64,000 bases of DNA from Spinellus fusiger (GCA_025094145.1 JALLLS010000035.1:186001-250000); one strand, 5' to 3'. Counted from the first letter of the stretch, positions 23,035 through 37,370 are shown. Notes: generated by a model not told the origin, from the letters alone. Numbers and translations are program-made.

Positions 23035-23940
23035 TGTTTCAATGTTTATTCTTATTTTATTTTTCAAACGATCTCATAGGGTGGCTAAAATGCCCAATGC
23101 GCGAATAGCAACCAACACCCAAAAATAAAAAATACTTTGAACTGTATAAATAATCTTCATCTGCCAACCGGGACCACTTTCTCACTTGCACGTTCGTTGA
23201 TCATTAACTCTCTATGTTCTTGCTGTTCTTAGTTCCTGACCCACCACAAGACGTTCATCCCATTGACTAATGTCTAAATTTTCTGCTGCACACGGTTGTC
23301 TTTCTGTTAAATGGCGAGATCTTTGGCCCAGTTTGTTAATACTGCTGCAAGCCATTGATTGAGCCATGTCTACTCGAGACTTTAAGGTAGAGCCATCAGC
23401 TGGTAGCTTGCTCATTGAGGCTGCTGATGGGTGTGTTGAGCGGGAACGCCAACGCCACCATAGAGTGCAAAGATTCCATCAGCAACAGACGCTGTATCCT
23501 CACTTTTCCTCCGATCTCTCCTCTGCCACCCATTCTTAACCCGTTTAGCAAAGCCAGAAGCTGCTAGTGTAGTTACTGTATTTGTGTCCTTGAGATTGTC
23601 TGAGTTAATTTGAGTATATCTCACTATATTTCGAATCGCCATAGGATGACGGTTATCCATTTGGTGTCCTGTTTCCCGTGCTGACTCTATGGTCTTTTTG
23701 GATGTCTATTTTTAACCATTATTTGCTATTATTTCTGGTTTTCACTATTTTTTCCCTCGTTTGAGGTTTTATATTCTTTTATTCCTCTGTTTTATTTTTC
23801 TTTGCATTTATTCTTTCACTTTTGTATTTGAAGTGTTTATGTGTTTATCCTAATTTCTCAAAAGTTATCATAGAGTGGCTAATATGCTCCATGTGCGAAT
23901 AGCACCTCACACCCAAAATAAAATAAAAGACTTTGAACTG
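23035..23940 (-). mobile_element. Short element bounded by ~110-bp direct repeats (TRIM/LARD-like)
   Basis: Direct repeats of about 110 bp lie at 23,035-23,145 and 23,835-23,940 (landmarks 'gggtggctaaaatgc' / 'gagtggctaatatgc', 'tgcgaatagca', 'ctttgaactgta'). Between them a minus-strand frame reads MDNRHPMAIRNIVRYTQINS ... GVPAQHTHQQPQ (23,660-23,412). A second overlapping frame follows, MSKLPADGSTLKSRVDMAQS ... VVGQELRTART (23,415-23,212), as though one protein were split by a frameshift. The layout suggests a small LTR-type non-autonomous retroelement, but I see no convincing primer-binding site or polypurine tract, so the class is open. Related copies are at 815-1,405 (old) and 43,383-44,290 (inverted-arm mirror). 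Confidence 0.5.
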
Positions 23941-23989
23941 TAGTTAGCGAGTGGTAACATTTTTCTCTTATCCTCTTTTTTATTTATTC

Positions 23990-24918
23990 TAGAAGAGTTT
24001 ATCAATGATACTCTTTTTAAAAGAAGTTTTCTTGTCTCTTTTAACTAGTTAATAGTCGGGAAAAGAAAGGGCTGCAGAAAAAGAAAGAGTTTACAAAGAA
24101 CTGGTGTTGAAGTACATAGAACACTACTTTCAATATTGTTCATACAATCCAATAGGCACAAAGTATGTTCATTAAGTAGCTTTATACAAAACAACTAAAA
24201 TAGTTGCTGCTTATATTAACGACATTATACTTCAATTCTTAACCAAGCACCTTATGCTCTTCAACATGTTGTTCGAGAAGAAAGAGAAAAAAAAACTAGT
24301 TGTTGAAAAAAGAGATGAAGAAGAGTAAAGAAGAAATTACAGCTGCTAAAAAGGAAACCATAGACCAAATTCGCAAGGTCAATTTGGCTGTTTCATCAAG
24401 AAGAGTAGAGGATATATCTGGGGATTCTCTTTCTGAACACAGTGTAGAGATGATTCGCAACTTGTATGATTTGTAGTCTGTAGACTACAATTTCTCAAAA
24501 GGATCTATAGATTACGACTGCAAGATTAACCCTTTGAAGCATTTAAAAGCGTACTACAGACTTTCTAATAGTTGCCTGGAGCTTCAAGGCAAGTCTTTCA
24601 GCTGCTTTCCTTTGAGAAGAACATTCATACCAAAAATGTTTAAAAGCTAAGACTGATACTACAACTGATGCTGCTTCTGGAGATCGTCTTTGCCATCGTG
24701 TTTGGAATAGAGATGTGGTAGCTGCCTTGAACTTTCGACATATTCTTCATAGTTTACATGAAAATCAGAAAAGACCAGAACGATTTTCACGTTCAAACAA
24801 CACAGCTTCTTCCACAGGTTCGAAAAGAAAGAACACTCCCTTGGCTGTCAGTAGTCGACTTACCAAAATAAAAAGCAATTTTTTTTCTGTAAAGTTATTG
24901 CTGTATTCTACAAAGTAA
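23990..24918 (+). pseudogene. Decayed Fanzor-like (eukaryotic TnpB family) nuclease gene
   Basis: Pieces in family order appear on the + strand: a helical start (VLKYIEHYFQYCSYNPIG, then IVAAYINDIILQFLTKHLML), a linker (ITAAKKETIDQIRKVNLAVS), LKAYYRLSNSCLELQGKSFS running into FPLRRTFIPKMF, and the C-terminal RuvC-III segment GDRLCHRVWNRDVVAALNFR ending at a TAA at 24,916-24,918. In TnpB/Fanzor proteins, 'FPLRxSFIPK' precedes the RuvC core and 'RDxNAAxN' carries the last catalytic Asp. Here the RuvC-I and RuvC-II part and the zinc finger between 'FIPKMF' and 'GDRLCHR' are missing, and several stops interrupt the N-terminal part. It is not functional as read. Fanzor assignment is from remembered motifs. 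The same lesions are in the right-arm copy. Confidence 0.65.
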
Positions 24919-24959
24919 AGTGAGTAGTAAAAAGTAATAGAATTTTTACTACTCACTTT
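24917..24959. repeat. 17-bp perfect palindrome at the Fanzor/arm terminus
   Basis: AAAGTGAGTAGTAAAAA (24,917-24,933) pairs perfectly with TTTTTACTACTCACTTT (24,943-24,959) across a 9-nt loop. It overlaps the stop codon of the decayed Fanzor-like gene and marks the inner edge of the left arm. In the right arm the same palindrome is present with a 13-bp stem (42,368-42,402). A hairpin at the 3' end is reminiscent of the right-end hairpins of IS200/IS605-type TnpB elements. Confidence 0.8.
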
Positions 24960-27424
24960 AGTCAATTATCAATACAAATGATTTTAAAGTCCAAGTATGA
25001 CTACTATTTTATCTTCTAAACATTACACTTCTTGTTAGTGCATATCAGAACACAGGTGTCATGTCTTTCAACCTAAACTGTGAAGGATTGATTATAAAGA
25101 GAAGCTTTGTTTTTATTTCCAAAATAATAATAATAATATATGATTTGATTGAGTAAAGCTAACTATTGAGAAGATCAAGAAACAAAAGTATTAGAAGCAT
25201 TTAGTTTCTTTATGTTATTGTTTAAGCCTTTGTATCGGTGTATTTTTTTATCTATCTGTCTATCATTTTAAAAGGTATCTATCAAAGAGTAAAGTAAAAT
25301 TCCTTTATAGAAATTCATGGAGAATGGTAATGGGTGGATTGCACTCACTTGATATTATATATAAAATTAGTTTTTAATATCTCTTCAGTTTTTTACTGTT
25401 TCTATCAACTGTTAATTATGCATTACAATTATCTTGTATTACTGTTTCTATCAACTGTTAATTATAAATTACAATTATCTTGTATTACTGTTTCTATCAA
25501 CTGTTAATTATAAATTACAATTATCTTGTATTACTGTTTCTATATTCTACTGTATTCATAATTACTTGTATAAATTCTCAAGGTTTCAAAGAAAGTCTTT
25601 ATTTGAATAAATTCTACAAAAATTTGACACCTATCTAATTTCAATTGTTAAAGTAAGACATAGGAACCCTTTCTCTTTCTTATAGAGACTGTGGCTGTTC
25701 TCTTATCTATCTGTGCTCTTATGTCATATAAATCTTGTTTGATATAGGTATTCAGATCATTATAGAACCTTTTTTATTATTAAAATAATAATAATAATCA
25801 AAAATCAAATCAGTATTAGTAGTATAAACATATACTCTTCTTAGTATACATATCTGTCGGATATAACAGGAAGAGGGTAATGGTGGAATATATTTGGGAC
25901 CTTGTTTACATCAAAAACCAAAATGGCTTTACTATATGATTCCAGCCCACTCAGACGATCAAAACAACTGATGAGTCTTTTGATTCTTCTCTGTGTGATA
26001 GAGATGGGCTTGATAAACTTTCTTCAAGCCTAGTTTTATACAAAAAAAATAACTAAGCAATAGGAGCTAGTAATAAAGTGGTATGTATGAGGATGTGCTG
26101 GCAGAAAGAAAATAGATTTCTTTTGTATAAGACACTTTTAAAGAAAATAGATAAAGTACCAATCATGCACATTATAGCCAAGATATTAAATACCCGAGAC
26201 TCATTCCAAGACCATTAAGATCAATGATGAAGTAGGGTATGTCTTTCACTAGCAGTGATGAATTGCCTTATAAAAGAACATAAACACCCACGTTTATTAT
26301 AACTATTCTGTGAGAATAAAGGCTTAATTTTCTTGTCTTTTTATTATTATTATTATGCAAGTTTTGGGCTAGACTTTAGTAGTCATTAGACAGCAAGTTT
26401 GCCATACAATAACATCATCTTATAAGATTCTCTTTATTATGTCATTATTATAAGAATATTCTTACAGAGAGTGTAGTGTCAATGACAAATGATGATAGTT
26501 TTATTCTTCTATTTTGATTAACATGTAGATAAAATATAATATCAAGCTACAAAGACTGTTATAACAGTCTATAAGTCATAAGTAATAAAACAAAGCAAAA
26601 GAGAAAGAGAAAATCAAGCAAGGAATACAAGCCTTGGTGTTAGAAATGATACTGGAGAACTGTCAACAGGTTAGTTTTACTTACTTGCACATGCTATTTT
26701 TACATAGCATTGCCCCTATCTAGATCGTTTATTGTTAATTTCATATCTTGAATATACTCTATGCTTATGTAAAAAGTCCTTTTTAACAGTAAATACATAC
26801 TAAGAAAGTAGTTATGCCTCGATGGGTATCTTTCTTTTCTATCTTTCTAAAATCCTCTTGTGAATGCATCTCAACCACAGGCAGCACCTTATAGATAAAC
26901 TACACCACCAATACTGACATAATCTAAATGGATTTGCACTACTGTGCTTGGCTCTCCACTGAAACAATTGAGTCATGTTTCTTAGGCATTCGTATGTGTT
27001 TATCTTGTATTTATATTTGATTACTTATAACTTGCCCCTCTTTTAGCCTTTTTGTGCATTCCATTAAATAAATACTGCCTATTTTACACCTTTATACCTC
27101 ATTTAGGAGCGATGTTAATTATCGTCTATACTATTCGTTCTGCTAATAAAAGTGAAGAATGGATTTCTCTAATCAAAGAGTCCTTTCTTCTTAATAAAGA
27201 TATCTCACTCACTAACACCACGTGATTCAAATCATAAAAAATTGGTACCAACAAAAGGAGCCTTTTTTTTAGACGAAGAAAAGAAAAAAGAAAAAAGAAA
27301 AAAGAGAAAAGAGAAAAGAGAAAAGAGAAAAAGAAAAAAGAAAAGATCATCGTCCAAGCGCTCTTCCCGCAATACATACACTCTTTCTTTATTTCTTAAC
27401 CTGTCTGTTGAATCAAAACACACC
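24960..27424. other. AT-rich intergenic DNA and PAP upstream region
   Basis: No gene found. It holds the 46-bp tandem repeat at 25,391-25,545 (listed separately), scattered ATA/TAA runs, and an almost pure purine tract (AAAAGA-type repeats) at about 27,276-27,347, some 80-150 bp upstream of the poly(A) polymerase start. A CACGTG hexamer lies at about 27,220. The purine tract probably falls in the PAP promoter or 5' UTR. Confidence 0.5.
25391..25545. repeat. 46-bp tandem repeat, about 3.3 copies
   Basis: The unit starting 'tactgtttctatcaactgtt' and ending 'acaattatcttgtat' is repeated three times plus a partial copy. The first unit differs from the others by 'atgca' versus 'ataaa'. It is in non-coding DNA. 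Confidence 0.9.
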
Positions 27425-29907
<2,483 letters not shown>

Positions 29908-30457
29908 TGATAAGTGAGTTGTGCTTTTCTTTTCTTATTTCTCAATTCATCTGTTAAACCTTTTTAATGACAGAAAGAAAGTGAGATAAAAAGAGTGTTT
30001 ATTATCTAAAGACAAAAGAAAAGAAAAGAAAACAGAAAAGAAAGAGGAAATTAGAGTGCAATCGCTTGGACTTTCTCTATTACTACTCTTTGCTCATAAG
30101 CATATCCATTCTAGAAATGATTTCTTTATGTGTCTTGTCTGTTCTTTCCTGTACATAAAAAGCAGATTTATATCTCTTATTAAAATGTAAACAAAAGAAG
30201 CTTGTGTGGAATAAATTGCTTGGTGATAAATTGCTTGGTGATAAATTGCTTAGTGATAAACTATTTCGTAGCCATTTCTTAATGATGATTGGCTGATGGA
30301 GTACTCCATGGTAACACATACCAAGACAGGTATTCTGTCTTGTTGGATAGGTGGAAGAAAGGGTGTTTATAAAGTGCTTCGAGATAAAATGACGTGTATT
30401 CTATTTCACGTGATGCTTTAAGATTTTACTTTGTAGCTGAACCCTGAAGAACAGGAA
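29908..30457. other. PAP-Sel1 intergenic region with a 15-bp tandem repeat
   Basis: A 15-bp unit (ataaattgcttggtg) is repeated three times at 30,211-30,255. An A/G-rich run lies at about 30,010-30,055, and a CACGTG site at about 30,408 sits roughly 50 bp before the next start codon. Nothing coding is seen. Confidence 0.6.
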
Positions 30458-32041
30458 ATGGCTCAAACATTTCACCAATTGTTAGAAAGCACATCAGAAG
30501 AGCTTCATCTATTCACTGGTAGGCCACGGGTTCTTATGTATTGAACTTTAAATAAGCTGTCATCAAGCTGTCGAGATTATCAATGCCGCCACCACCCACT
30601 ATTCCAAGTACCAGCAGGAGGCTATGGCAGGTCATGCTCTTCACTACCTCCGCACCAAGGCAGCCAAAGTAAACAAAAAAAAACAAAAACAAAAACAAAA
30701 ACAAAAACAAAAAAAGAGTATTGCCTCTCACTCACTCATAACTTACCCTCGTTTTTTAGGGAGATATTGAAGCAAAGATAAAACTTACAACTATTATGGA
30801 CAGACCAGCTGCTGAAGATATTAACACTATCCAGCCTGACAAAAGAGAAGCCTCTCTCTGGGCACGCAGTATATTTGATCGTCGATTATCAGAAGCTCTG
30901 GCACCATGCGTGAATGCCCTTGCTAGTCCCTCACAAGACACATTTACCACAGGAACATTACTGGACCAAGTACTAAAAAAAGCAGAAGAAGAAGGAGAGA
31001 AGGAAATGTGTCATTTGGCAGGTGTACTTCTTATCGATGGGATTGGACTTGACCAGAATGTGGATCGGGGGGTTGTCTTTTTAAAAAAGGCAGCGGACCA
31101 TGGCCATCAAGAGGCTGGCATTGAATTAGCCACGATTCTTGGGGATGCCTTCAAATACCCTGACATCTACAACATGGAGCAGAGCCTTGAGTTGTATGAG
31201 AATCTAGCCAATGATATGCATAACCAACAAAGAGACATGTCGGTTGCAGATGCTCGTGCATTAAGTGATTTAGCACGAATGTATTATGAGGGAGATGTTA
31301 GCAAAGGCGTCATACGAGACATTCAAAAGGCCTACTACTATGCACGCCAAGTAGCAGAGAGTACAGGCGAACAATATTGCCAATACATTGTAGGAGATGT
31401 CCTTCTTCATGGTACAGACACTATCTCTATGGACAATAGACAGGCACTGTTCTGGCTCACACAATCAGGAGAACAGTCATTTCCATTGGCAGTCGAAACC
31501 TTGTCTCGATTGTACTTTGAAGGCCATTCTCCAGACATTAAGCAAAACTATGAGCAGGCTCATTACTGGTGCATTAAAGGAGATGATATATGGCCTTCTG
31601 GACTTGGCTATTGCCAAACCTGTCTTGGAGACATGTATCGAACAGGTCTGGGGGTGCCCAAAGATCTATTGTGGTCATTTGAATATTATCAAAAAGCAGC
31701 CAGTCAACAGGATGCACCACAGAACTATGCTCGCTTTATGCTGGGAGAAATGTAACTTTTACATAAGAAATAGACACGATAAGAAACAAGAGCATTTTAT
31801 ATTGATGTATTGATTTAGGTTCTTCAAGGGAGAAGCATGGCCACAGAACTTTACAGTTGCTGTTGAATACTATAAATTAGCTGCCAATGAGAATCACGAA
31901 CCTTCTCGTCAACGGCTCATTGAGATTATGGATTTGGAGACTAAAGCACAAGAAGAAGCACAAGAAAAGGCCACTCTTGCTCTTAAACAAAAGACATGGA
32001 GGATATGGACACTCTTCACCCAAAGACGCAAAGCAGTATAA
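30458..32041 (+). CDS. Sel1-repeat protein (second in the window)
   Basis: Four exons (30458-30518, 30568-30668, 30760-31751, 31819-32041) give about 458 aa, starting MAQTFHQLLESTSEELHLFT. After an N-terminal helical stretch, Sel1-like repeats run from about residue 110 to 390: AGVLLIDGIGLDQNVDRGVV, FLKKAADHGHQEAGIELATI, YEGDVSKGVIRDIQKAYYYA, MYRTGLGVPKDLLWSFEYYQ, YYKLAANENHEPS. The C-terminus is charged and basic. It is shorter than the 2.8-6.8 kb Sel1 protein, and the two are not obviously recent duplicates. Sel1 solenoids act as protein scaffolds; no specific partner can be named. An in-frame TAG just before the ATG could be a splice acceptor of an upstream exon. Confidence 0.82.
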
Positions 32042-33012
32042 GTGCCTTGTAAAAAAAAAAGAAAAAAAGACAATTACATTTCAACGTAGATCAAACATCG
32101 CCATTGCATTGCCATTCCTAATCAATTGTAGCAGAAGTATAGTAGTAGTAGTAGTATAACATCAATATAACATCAATATAACATCAATATAACCATTCCA
32201 ACATAGTATAACCATTCCAACATAGTATAACAATAGCAGCCATACTTCCACATCAATAACATGTTTGTTTGTTTTCTCTCTTTTCTGTTGCTATGGTGAA
32301 TCCCTGCATTTCATTGGAGGATCACCATTCTATTATTGCTTTATTATTTTTGGCCTAGTATACCTTTTCTCTATTTTATCCTTTTCTGGATAGACTGTCC
32401 TTCTATCTCATATTATCACTTACCTTTCTTGTCTTCCCCACTCTTTCCCTCTCTAGCCCTTTTTGTTTTCTTTTTTTTGCTTATTTTATTTAATGTGAAA
32501 ATTGTTGAAAAGAATAACTTCTCACGCTCATTCTCCCCCTGATAAATGTATATTATATTTTTATTTATTTAGAAGCATCTTAATGTATCAATTAAAAACT
32601 GAGAAAAGAACAGAATGTTTATAATAGTAATAATAATATAAATAGCAGACCAAGGTGTCTATTCTTCATTCTCTGATAACAGGTGATTATTTATTATCAA
32701 CCATTCTTCATGGTTACTCTAGAATAAAAACAAATTGACTCCTGCCTTACAACGCTTTGTGTTCTTACAGAGGCATTATTTAGCCAATACAAAGCGGATA
32801 ATCGTCGACAGGGATTAAGCTTGCGTGATAAAGTGACGTAAGGATGATTATCTCAAATATAGAGTTTGATTCCTTTTAACATCAAATTATGATCACAGCT
32901 GACGAATACCGTGCATAGGTGTACATCTGCAGCCACCTTAAGAGAGAGGCTATATAATGTCAAGTAGAAACTAGCTCATATTATGATCTTATCTCTCTTC
33001 TCTTCAACAGAA
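32042..33012. other. Intergenic, with tandem repeats and the Egt1 TATA box
   Basis: An 11-bp unit (aacatcaatat) is repeated about four times and a 19-bp unit (aaccattccaacatagtat) twice at about 32,158-32,232, just after the Sel1 gene and preceded by an (AGT)n run. A pyrimidine-rich tract spans about 32,385-32,480. No gene found. Confidence 0.6.
32951..32957 (+). promoter_or_regulatory. TATA box of the Egt1 gene
   Basis: TATATAA lies about 56 bp upstream of the ATG at 33,013. It would place the transcription start near 32,980-32,990, which supports 33,013 over the in-frame ATG at 32,983. Confidence 0.5.
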
Positions 33013-35838
33013 ATGATGCCTCGTATTAGAACTCATTCTTCGCCCTCAACGGCGTATGATATTATTGATATCCACACATTGGATACTGCTGGTCCACAAA
33101 AGATCCTGGAGGGTGAACGGTCACAGAAGGCCTACCAAGACCAACCGCCTTCTCCGCCTGCTTCTACTCATTTCACTGATGCCTTTAAGAGTACTACTTT
33201 GGCAGACACAATCATTGAGTCTCTGGAGAAGCCGGTACATCAAAAGTCAATTCCTACCTTTGTTCTTTATGATAATCGGGGTCTAAGGCTATTTGATGAA
33301 ATAACATACCAACCAGAATATTACTTGACAAATGCTGAGATTAATATACTGGAGAAACAGGCGAATGCATTGGCAGACCGTCTACAGCAAGGATCTGTTC
33401 TTATTGAGTTGGGCTCAGGGTAAGTCATTAGTATTCATAGCAATAGATCAATAGATCAATCGATATAGAGTCAAGACATGCACCAGAACGACAACAATAG
33501 CAAGAGTCCGTTATTCCATTCATTTACATTTTTATTTCCTCTTCTCTATCTTAGGGCACTACGCAAGACTCAATTGATACTCAAGGCCATTGAAGAAAAG
33601 TGTATCCATATCACTTATTATGCTCTTGATCTTGACCAAAGTGAGCTGCAACGCTCTCTCTCTAACTTGGGCGAATTCAAGTACATCAAATGTGTGGGTC
33701 TGCTAGGCACTTATGATCAAGGCATTCCTTGGCTCAGTCAGCATTTTGCCAATTCAAACAAAATTACTCATAAAGTTGTTCTCTGGCTTGGAAGTTCCAT
33801 TGGAAACCAGAGTCGATACGAATCAGCAATCTTTCTCCATCGCCTTCAGAGAACGTGTCTTCAACCAGGAGATTTGTGTCTTATCGGATTTGACCAGCGC
33901 AATGATCCTGCCAAGATTCATGCAGCTTATAACGACCGTCAACTCAGAACACACGAATTTATTATGAACGGACTTGATCATGTCAACACTATTCTTAAAC
34001 AAGAAGTATTTGACAGAACCCTGTTTGATTACGATTCAAAGTACCAAGTAGAGGAGGGCCGACATGTAGCTCATTATTGTGTCAAGCAAGACATGACACT
34101 CACCTACCATCACTCAAAAAGAGGCCTTGTTCAAATCCCCATGAAAAGGGGAGAGTTTATTCATATTGAGCAATCGTATAAATACTCATATGAAGAAATT
34201 GCTGCCATTCTACATATAGCAGGGCTTGATATTCTTGAGTGTTGGGTAGATGACAAGAACCAGTACCGCCTTGTCCTGTCTGAATGTCGTGCCTTTACTC
34301 TCAAACTTCATGAGGAGGCAGTGAATAGTCTTTCTAAACTAAACTCCTCTAATGAGTCGATTGACTGCACTATCTGCCAACAAGACAGAGATGCTTCCTA
34401 TAACATGGAGATCAGAGAAAGACTTCAGGCAAACATGGAAAGCAAATACTGGCCCAGTAACATCCCCTCGCTGTATGAATGGCAGCAGTTATGGAAGGCA
34501 TGGGACACTGTGGTAGGGATGATCACTCACACGCCTGGTATGCTGCATGAAAACCCTATCTACTTGCGACACCCTTTTATCTTTTACCTTGGTCATATTC
34601 CTGCCTTTCTTGATATTCAACTCTCCCGTAACCAAGTGGACATGGCCATTCATCCTGGGAGCAAGCTAACCGAGCCTGTCTGGTTTGCAGAGATATTTGA
34701 GCGTGGCATTGATCCTGACCTTGAGGACATCACTGTGTGCAATCCCCACTCCAAGGTGCCTACCCAAGAAAGCGACTGGCCATCTCTGGAAGCCATTATC
34801 AACTACAAGAAGGTGGTGTGTCATCGTCTGGAGCGTCTCTTGTTGGAATGGGAAAGTGAATTTTACCAATCTCAAGACTGGCCTGCTTCTGTCACAAGAA
34901 AAGCAGTGCGTGTTATGAATATGACATTTGAACATGAAGCCATGCATCTTGAGACTCTTCTTTATATGATTGTACAGAGCCCATGTATTCCAACCATGTC
35001 TAGACCATTGGCCATGCATCAGCCTGATTGGAAAATGACCGAGACAAGTTCTGCCTATGCCCGCCATCTTCCTCAACACACTGTCGGTCTTGATCCTTCT
35101 CCTATGGTGTCCATTGCCTCTGGTACTGTTCTGATGGGAATAGACGGAGGAGAATCCGATGATGACAAATGCAATAGAGAAGAAGGCGTTCTGCCACCCA
35201 CGACACCCATTGGATGGGACATTGAGTCTCCTAGCCGAGAAGTGTCTGTCAACGCATTCCGTATTCAGACACGTCAAGTCACCAATGGAGAATACCTGGC
35301 CTATCTCAAAGCAACGCATGCATCTCCCCCTGTCTCCTGGTACCTGATGAACAGCGAACTGACTCTATTTGGTGTCAGAACAGTCTATGGAGTATGTCCT
35401 ATGCACTACTGTCTTCATTGGCCAGTGCAAGTATCTGCAGTGGAAGCAGAGGCCTATGCTGCTTATAACAATAAGCGTCTCCCTACTGAGCCTGAGCTTC
35501 TTTGTTTCCGATCTTTCCAATCCACCATGAGCCAAGAGAAACAAAAGATGAGCAATATTGGATTTTCATCCTGGACACCCACTCTACTCAATAATACCCA
35601 AATCCAGGTTGTGGGAGATCTCTGGGACTGGAGCAGTACCTTATTGCAGGCCCATGAAGGATACACACCTTCTCTCATTTATCCCGGCTACTCTTCTGAT
35701 TTCTTTGATAACAAGCACCGTATGATTGTGGGTGGCAGCTGGGCAACCCACCCACGTCTGGTCCAGCGTATGTCTTTCCGTAACTGGTACCAATCTGGTT
35801 ACCCTTATGTATTTGCTGGATTCCGTCTCTGTGAATAA
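33013..35838 (+). CDS. egt1: Fused EgtD-EgtB ergothioneine biosynthesis enzyme (Egt1)
   Basis: Two exons (33013-33419, 33555-35838) give about 896 aa. Residues about 60-370 form the EgtD-type SAM-dependent histidine N-methyltransferase: YDNRGLRLFDEITYQPEYYL, LIELGSGALRKTQLILKAIE, LWLGSSIGNQSRYES, LCLIGFDQRNDPAKIHAAYN. It makes hercynine from His. Residues about 400-560 are a DinB-like domain with the metal ligands HPFIFYLGHIPAFLD and FEHEAMHLETLLYM (HxxxH pair plus distal His). Residues about 600-896 are the formylglycine-type/EgtB domain, including VSIASGTVLMGIDGGESD, WDWSSTLLQ and VGGSWATHPRLVQRMSFRNW ending FAGFRLCE. This half is a non-haem iron sulfoxide synthase joining hercynine and cysteine. 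The fusion is the usual fungal arrangement (NcEgt1-type). The product protects against oxidants. All key residues appear intact. Confidence 0.96.
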
Positions 35839-36153
35839 GAAACCTGTCTATAAGTATAGTATAAATAAGTGAATAAATAAATGAATATTCTATTGGATAA
35901 TGAAGTGATATCATATTGACGTAGATTGAAGATACCCTCTTAGAATGGATACAGTCTGTTGGATAGTATAACTATTATGGTGTTATTTATTTATTTATAT
36001 ATATATTTGCTAAGGATAACAAGCCAATAAACAAACAAACAAACAGGCCCATGAGTGTGTATTCTCTGCCAAGGATTCACACGCCCATTTCTTCCCTTTG
36101 CCTTTTTATTATCTTCATATACAAATACACTCGGTTGTTTTCAATTTAATACA
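35839..36153. other. Intergenic, AT-rich
   Basis: Short TA- and TTTA-repeat runs (about 35,985-36,005) and an (AAAC)n run near 36,030. No feature beyond the probable 3' UTR of Egt1 and promoter of the TLDc gene. Confidence 0.5.
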
Positions 36154-37370
36154 ATGAATTATTTGGCATTAAAGTCTCGATCTTCTTTATATCCTTCAAG
36201 TGTCTTCCCAGCAGGCATTGATACTGCACCCATTCATTGTACAGAGTTCTATGTCTATACGCCACTGGTATTCTCTCCTACCTTTTTGTCTTGCTCTGAT
36301 GCCTCGTCTCTTTCTTATGATCAGCAGAAACTGCCTGTGCGTCGGAATAGTTCAGCTTCTTTTGATCTCTCACGTCAATTGGAACATGACTCAGCTGTAA
36401 GATCAACAGGAGTCTGTGCGATGCAACGGCGATTTTCCATGTTCAGTATAGGAGAGTCTCCATCAAAACAAGAAAGACATTCCAATAGACTCTTAAAACA
36501 AGAAAAGGAAGAAGAAAGATGTTCTCCTATTCATATGACTCCTGTACTGACACTTCACTACGATCCTCAGACTACTCCCTGTCTTGATGTATCATTGGCA
36601 GAAAGGGTAAGCTATTGGACACTCCATTGCACCAGCAAAGGAAATACAAGAGACGCTATGCCTGTATTCATTTGCTTATTCATGGAAATAGCTCCAACCG
36701 TGGCTGCCTAGTCGTGTGGCCATTGCCTCCCAATGGTGTCTATTGTACAGTCTAGAACAACATGGATGTAGTCTTTCCACATTATACCACTGTATTAAAG
36801 ACAAAGGTCCTTGTTTTCTAGTCTTAAGGAACACAGAAGAAGAGGTGATTTTCCTATACCTGTTTATTATACCTGTTTATTATCTATGAATATCTATACC
36901 CATTGAATGGACTGCCTAACCTTGCCCATGGATTCATGTTAGGTGTTGGGGGCCTATTTATCAGAGCCCTTTAGAATAGACTCAAGATACTACGGATCAG
37001 GCGAATGGTAAGTAGATTACTGTGTTTCTCTCTTTCTTACTCAGTAGCTTCTTATGGCATACGGGAAACACCAATCAACTCCATGTATTCCCATGGACAA
37101 TGGCAAATAACTATATGATTTACTCTGATGCTTCAATATTGGCTGTGGGAGGAGGGTAGGTGGAGTAGTTAGACAGCCTCGTATTTTATTATGCGAAAAT
37201 GTACTCATCATCCTTGCTTGTTGAATAGCAATGGACATTTTGGCCTTTCTCTTGACTGCAATTTGATAAACGGCTCTTCCCATGTGTGTCCTACATTTGC
37301 AAGTCCTTGTCTGACACAGAACACAACATTTAAATGTACACATGTTGAGTTATGGGGAGTTCAATTCTAA
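36154..37370 (+). CDS. TLDc-domain protein (OXR1-like)
   Basis: Five exons (36154-36606, 36692-36844, 36943-37007, 37045-37155, 37229-37370) give about 307 aa. The first about 150 residues are Ser-rich and low-complexity. The C-terminal about 160 residues form a TLDc domain: LQPWLPSRVAIASQWCLLYS, LEQHGCSLSTLYHCI, CFLVLRNTEEEVLGAYLSEP, YYGSGECSFLWHTG, MIYSDASILAVGGGNGHFGL, SLDCNLINGSSHVCPTFASP and the family-final VELWGVQF. TLDc proteins (OXR1, NCOA7 and others) bind the V-ATPase and are linked to oxidative stress resistance. An in-frame ATG at 36,055 would lengthen the N-terminus by 33 residues. I preferred 36,154 because the upstream part looks like non-coding DNA. Sitting next to Egt1 may be coincidence. 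Confidence 0.88.

Larger units (their letters stand above)
20929..24957 (+). repeat. Left arm of a large (~4.0 kb) inverted repeat
   Basis: Sequence 20,929-24,957 recurs on the opposite strand at 42,367-46,396. Positions pair so that left + right is about 67,323-67,325, meaning a net offset of only about 2 bp over 4 kb. Every open segment is shared with at most single-residue changes (for example VVPSLKSDW versus VVPSPKSDW), so identity is clearly above 98 percent by eye. The arm contains, in order, a Tc1 5' piece, two more Tc1 fragments, a direct-repeat-bounded element and a decayed Fanzor-like gene. No intact gene lies inside it. Confidence 0.95.

Noticed and set aside
34666..35319. 217-codon minus-strand open frame
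   Set aside because: Lies antisense to the well-supported DinB/EgtB part of Egt1; no family features.
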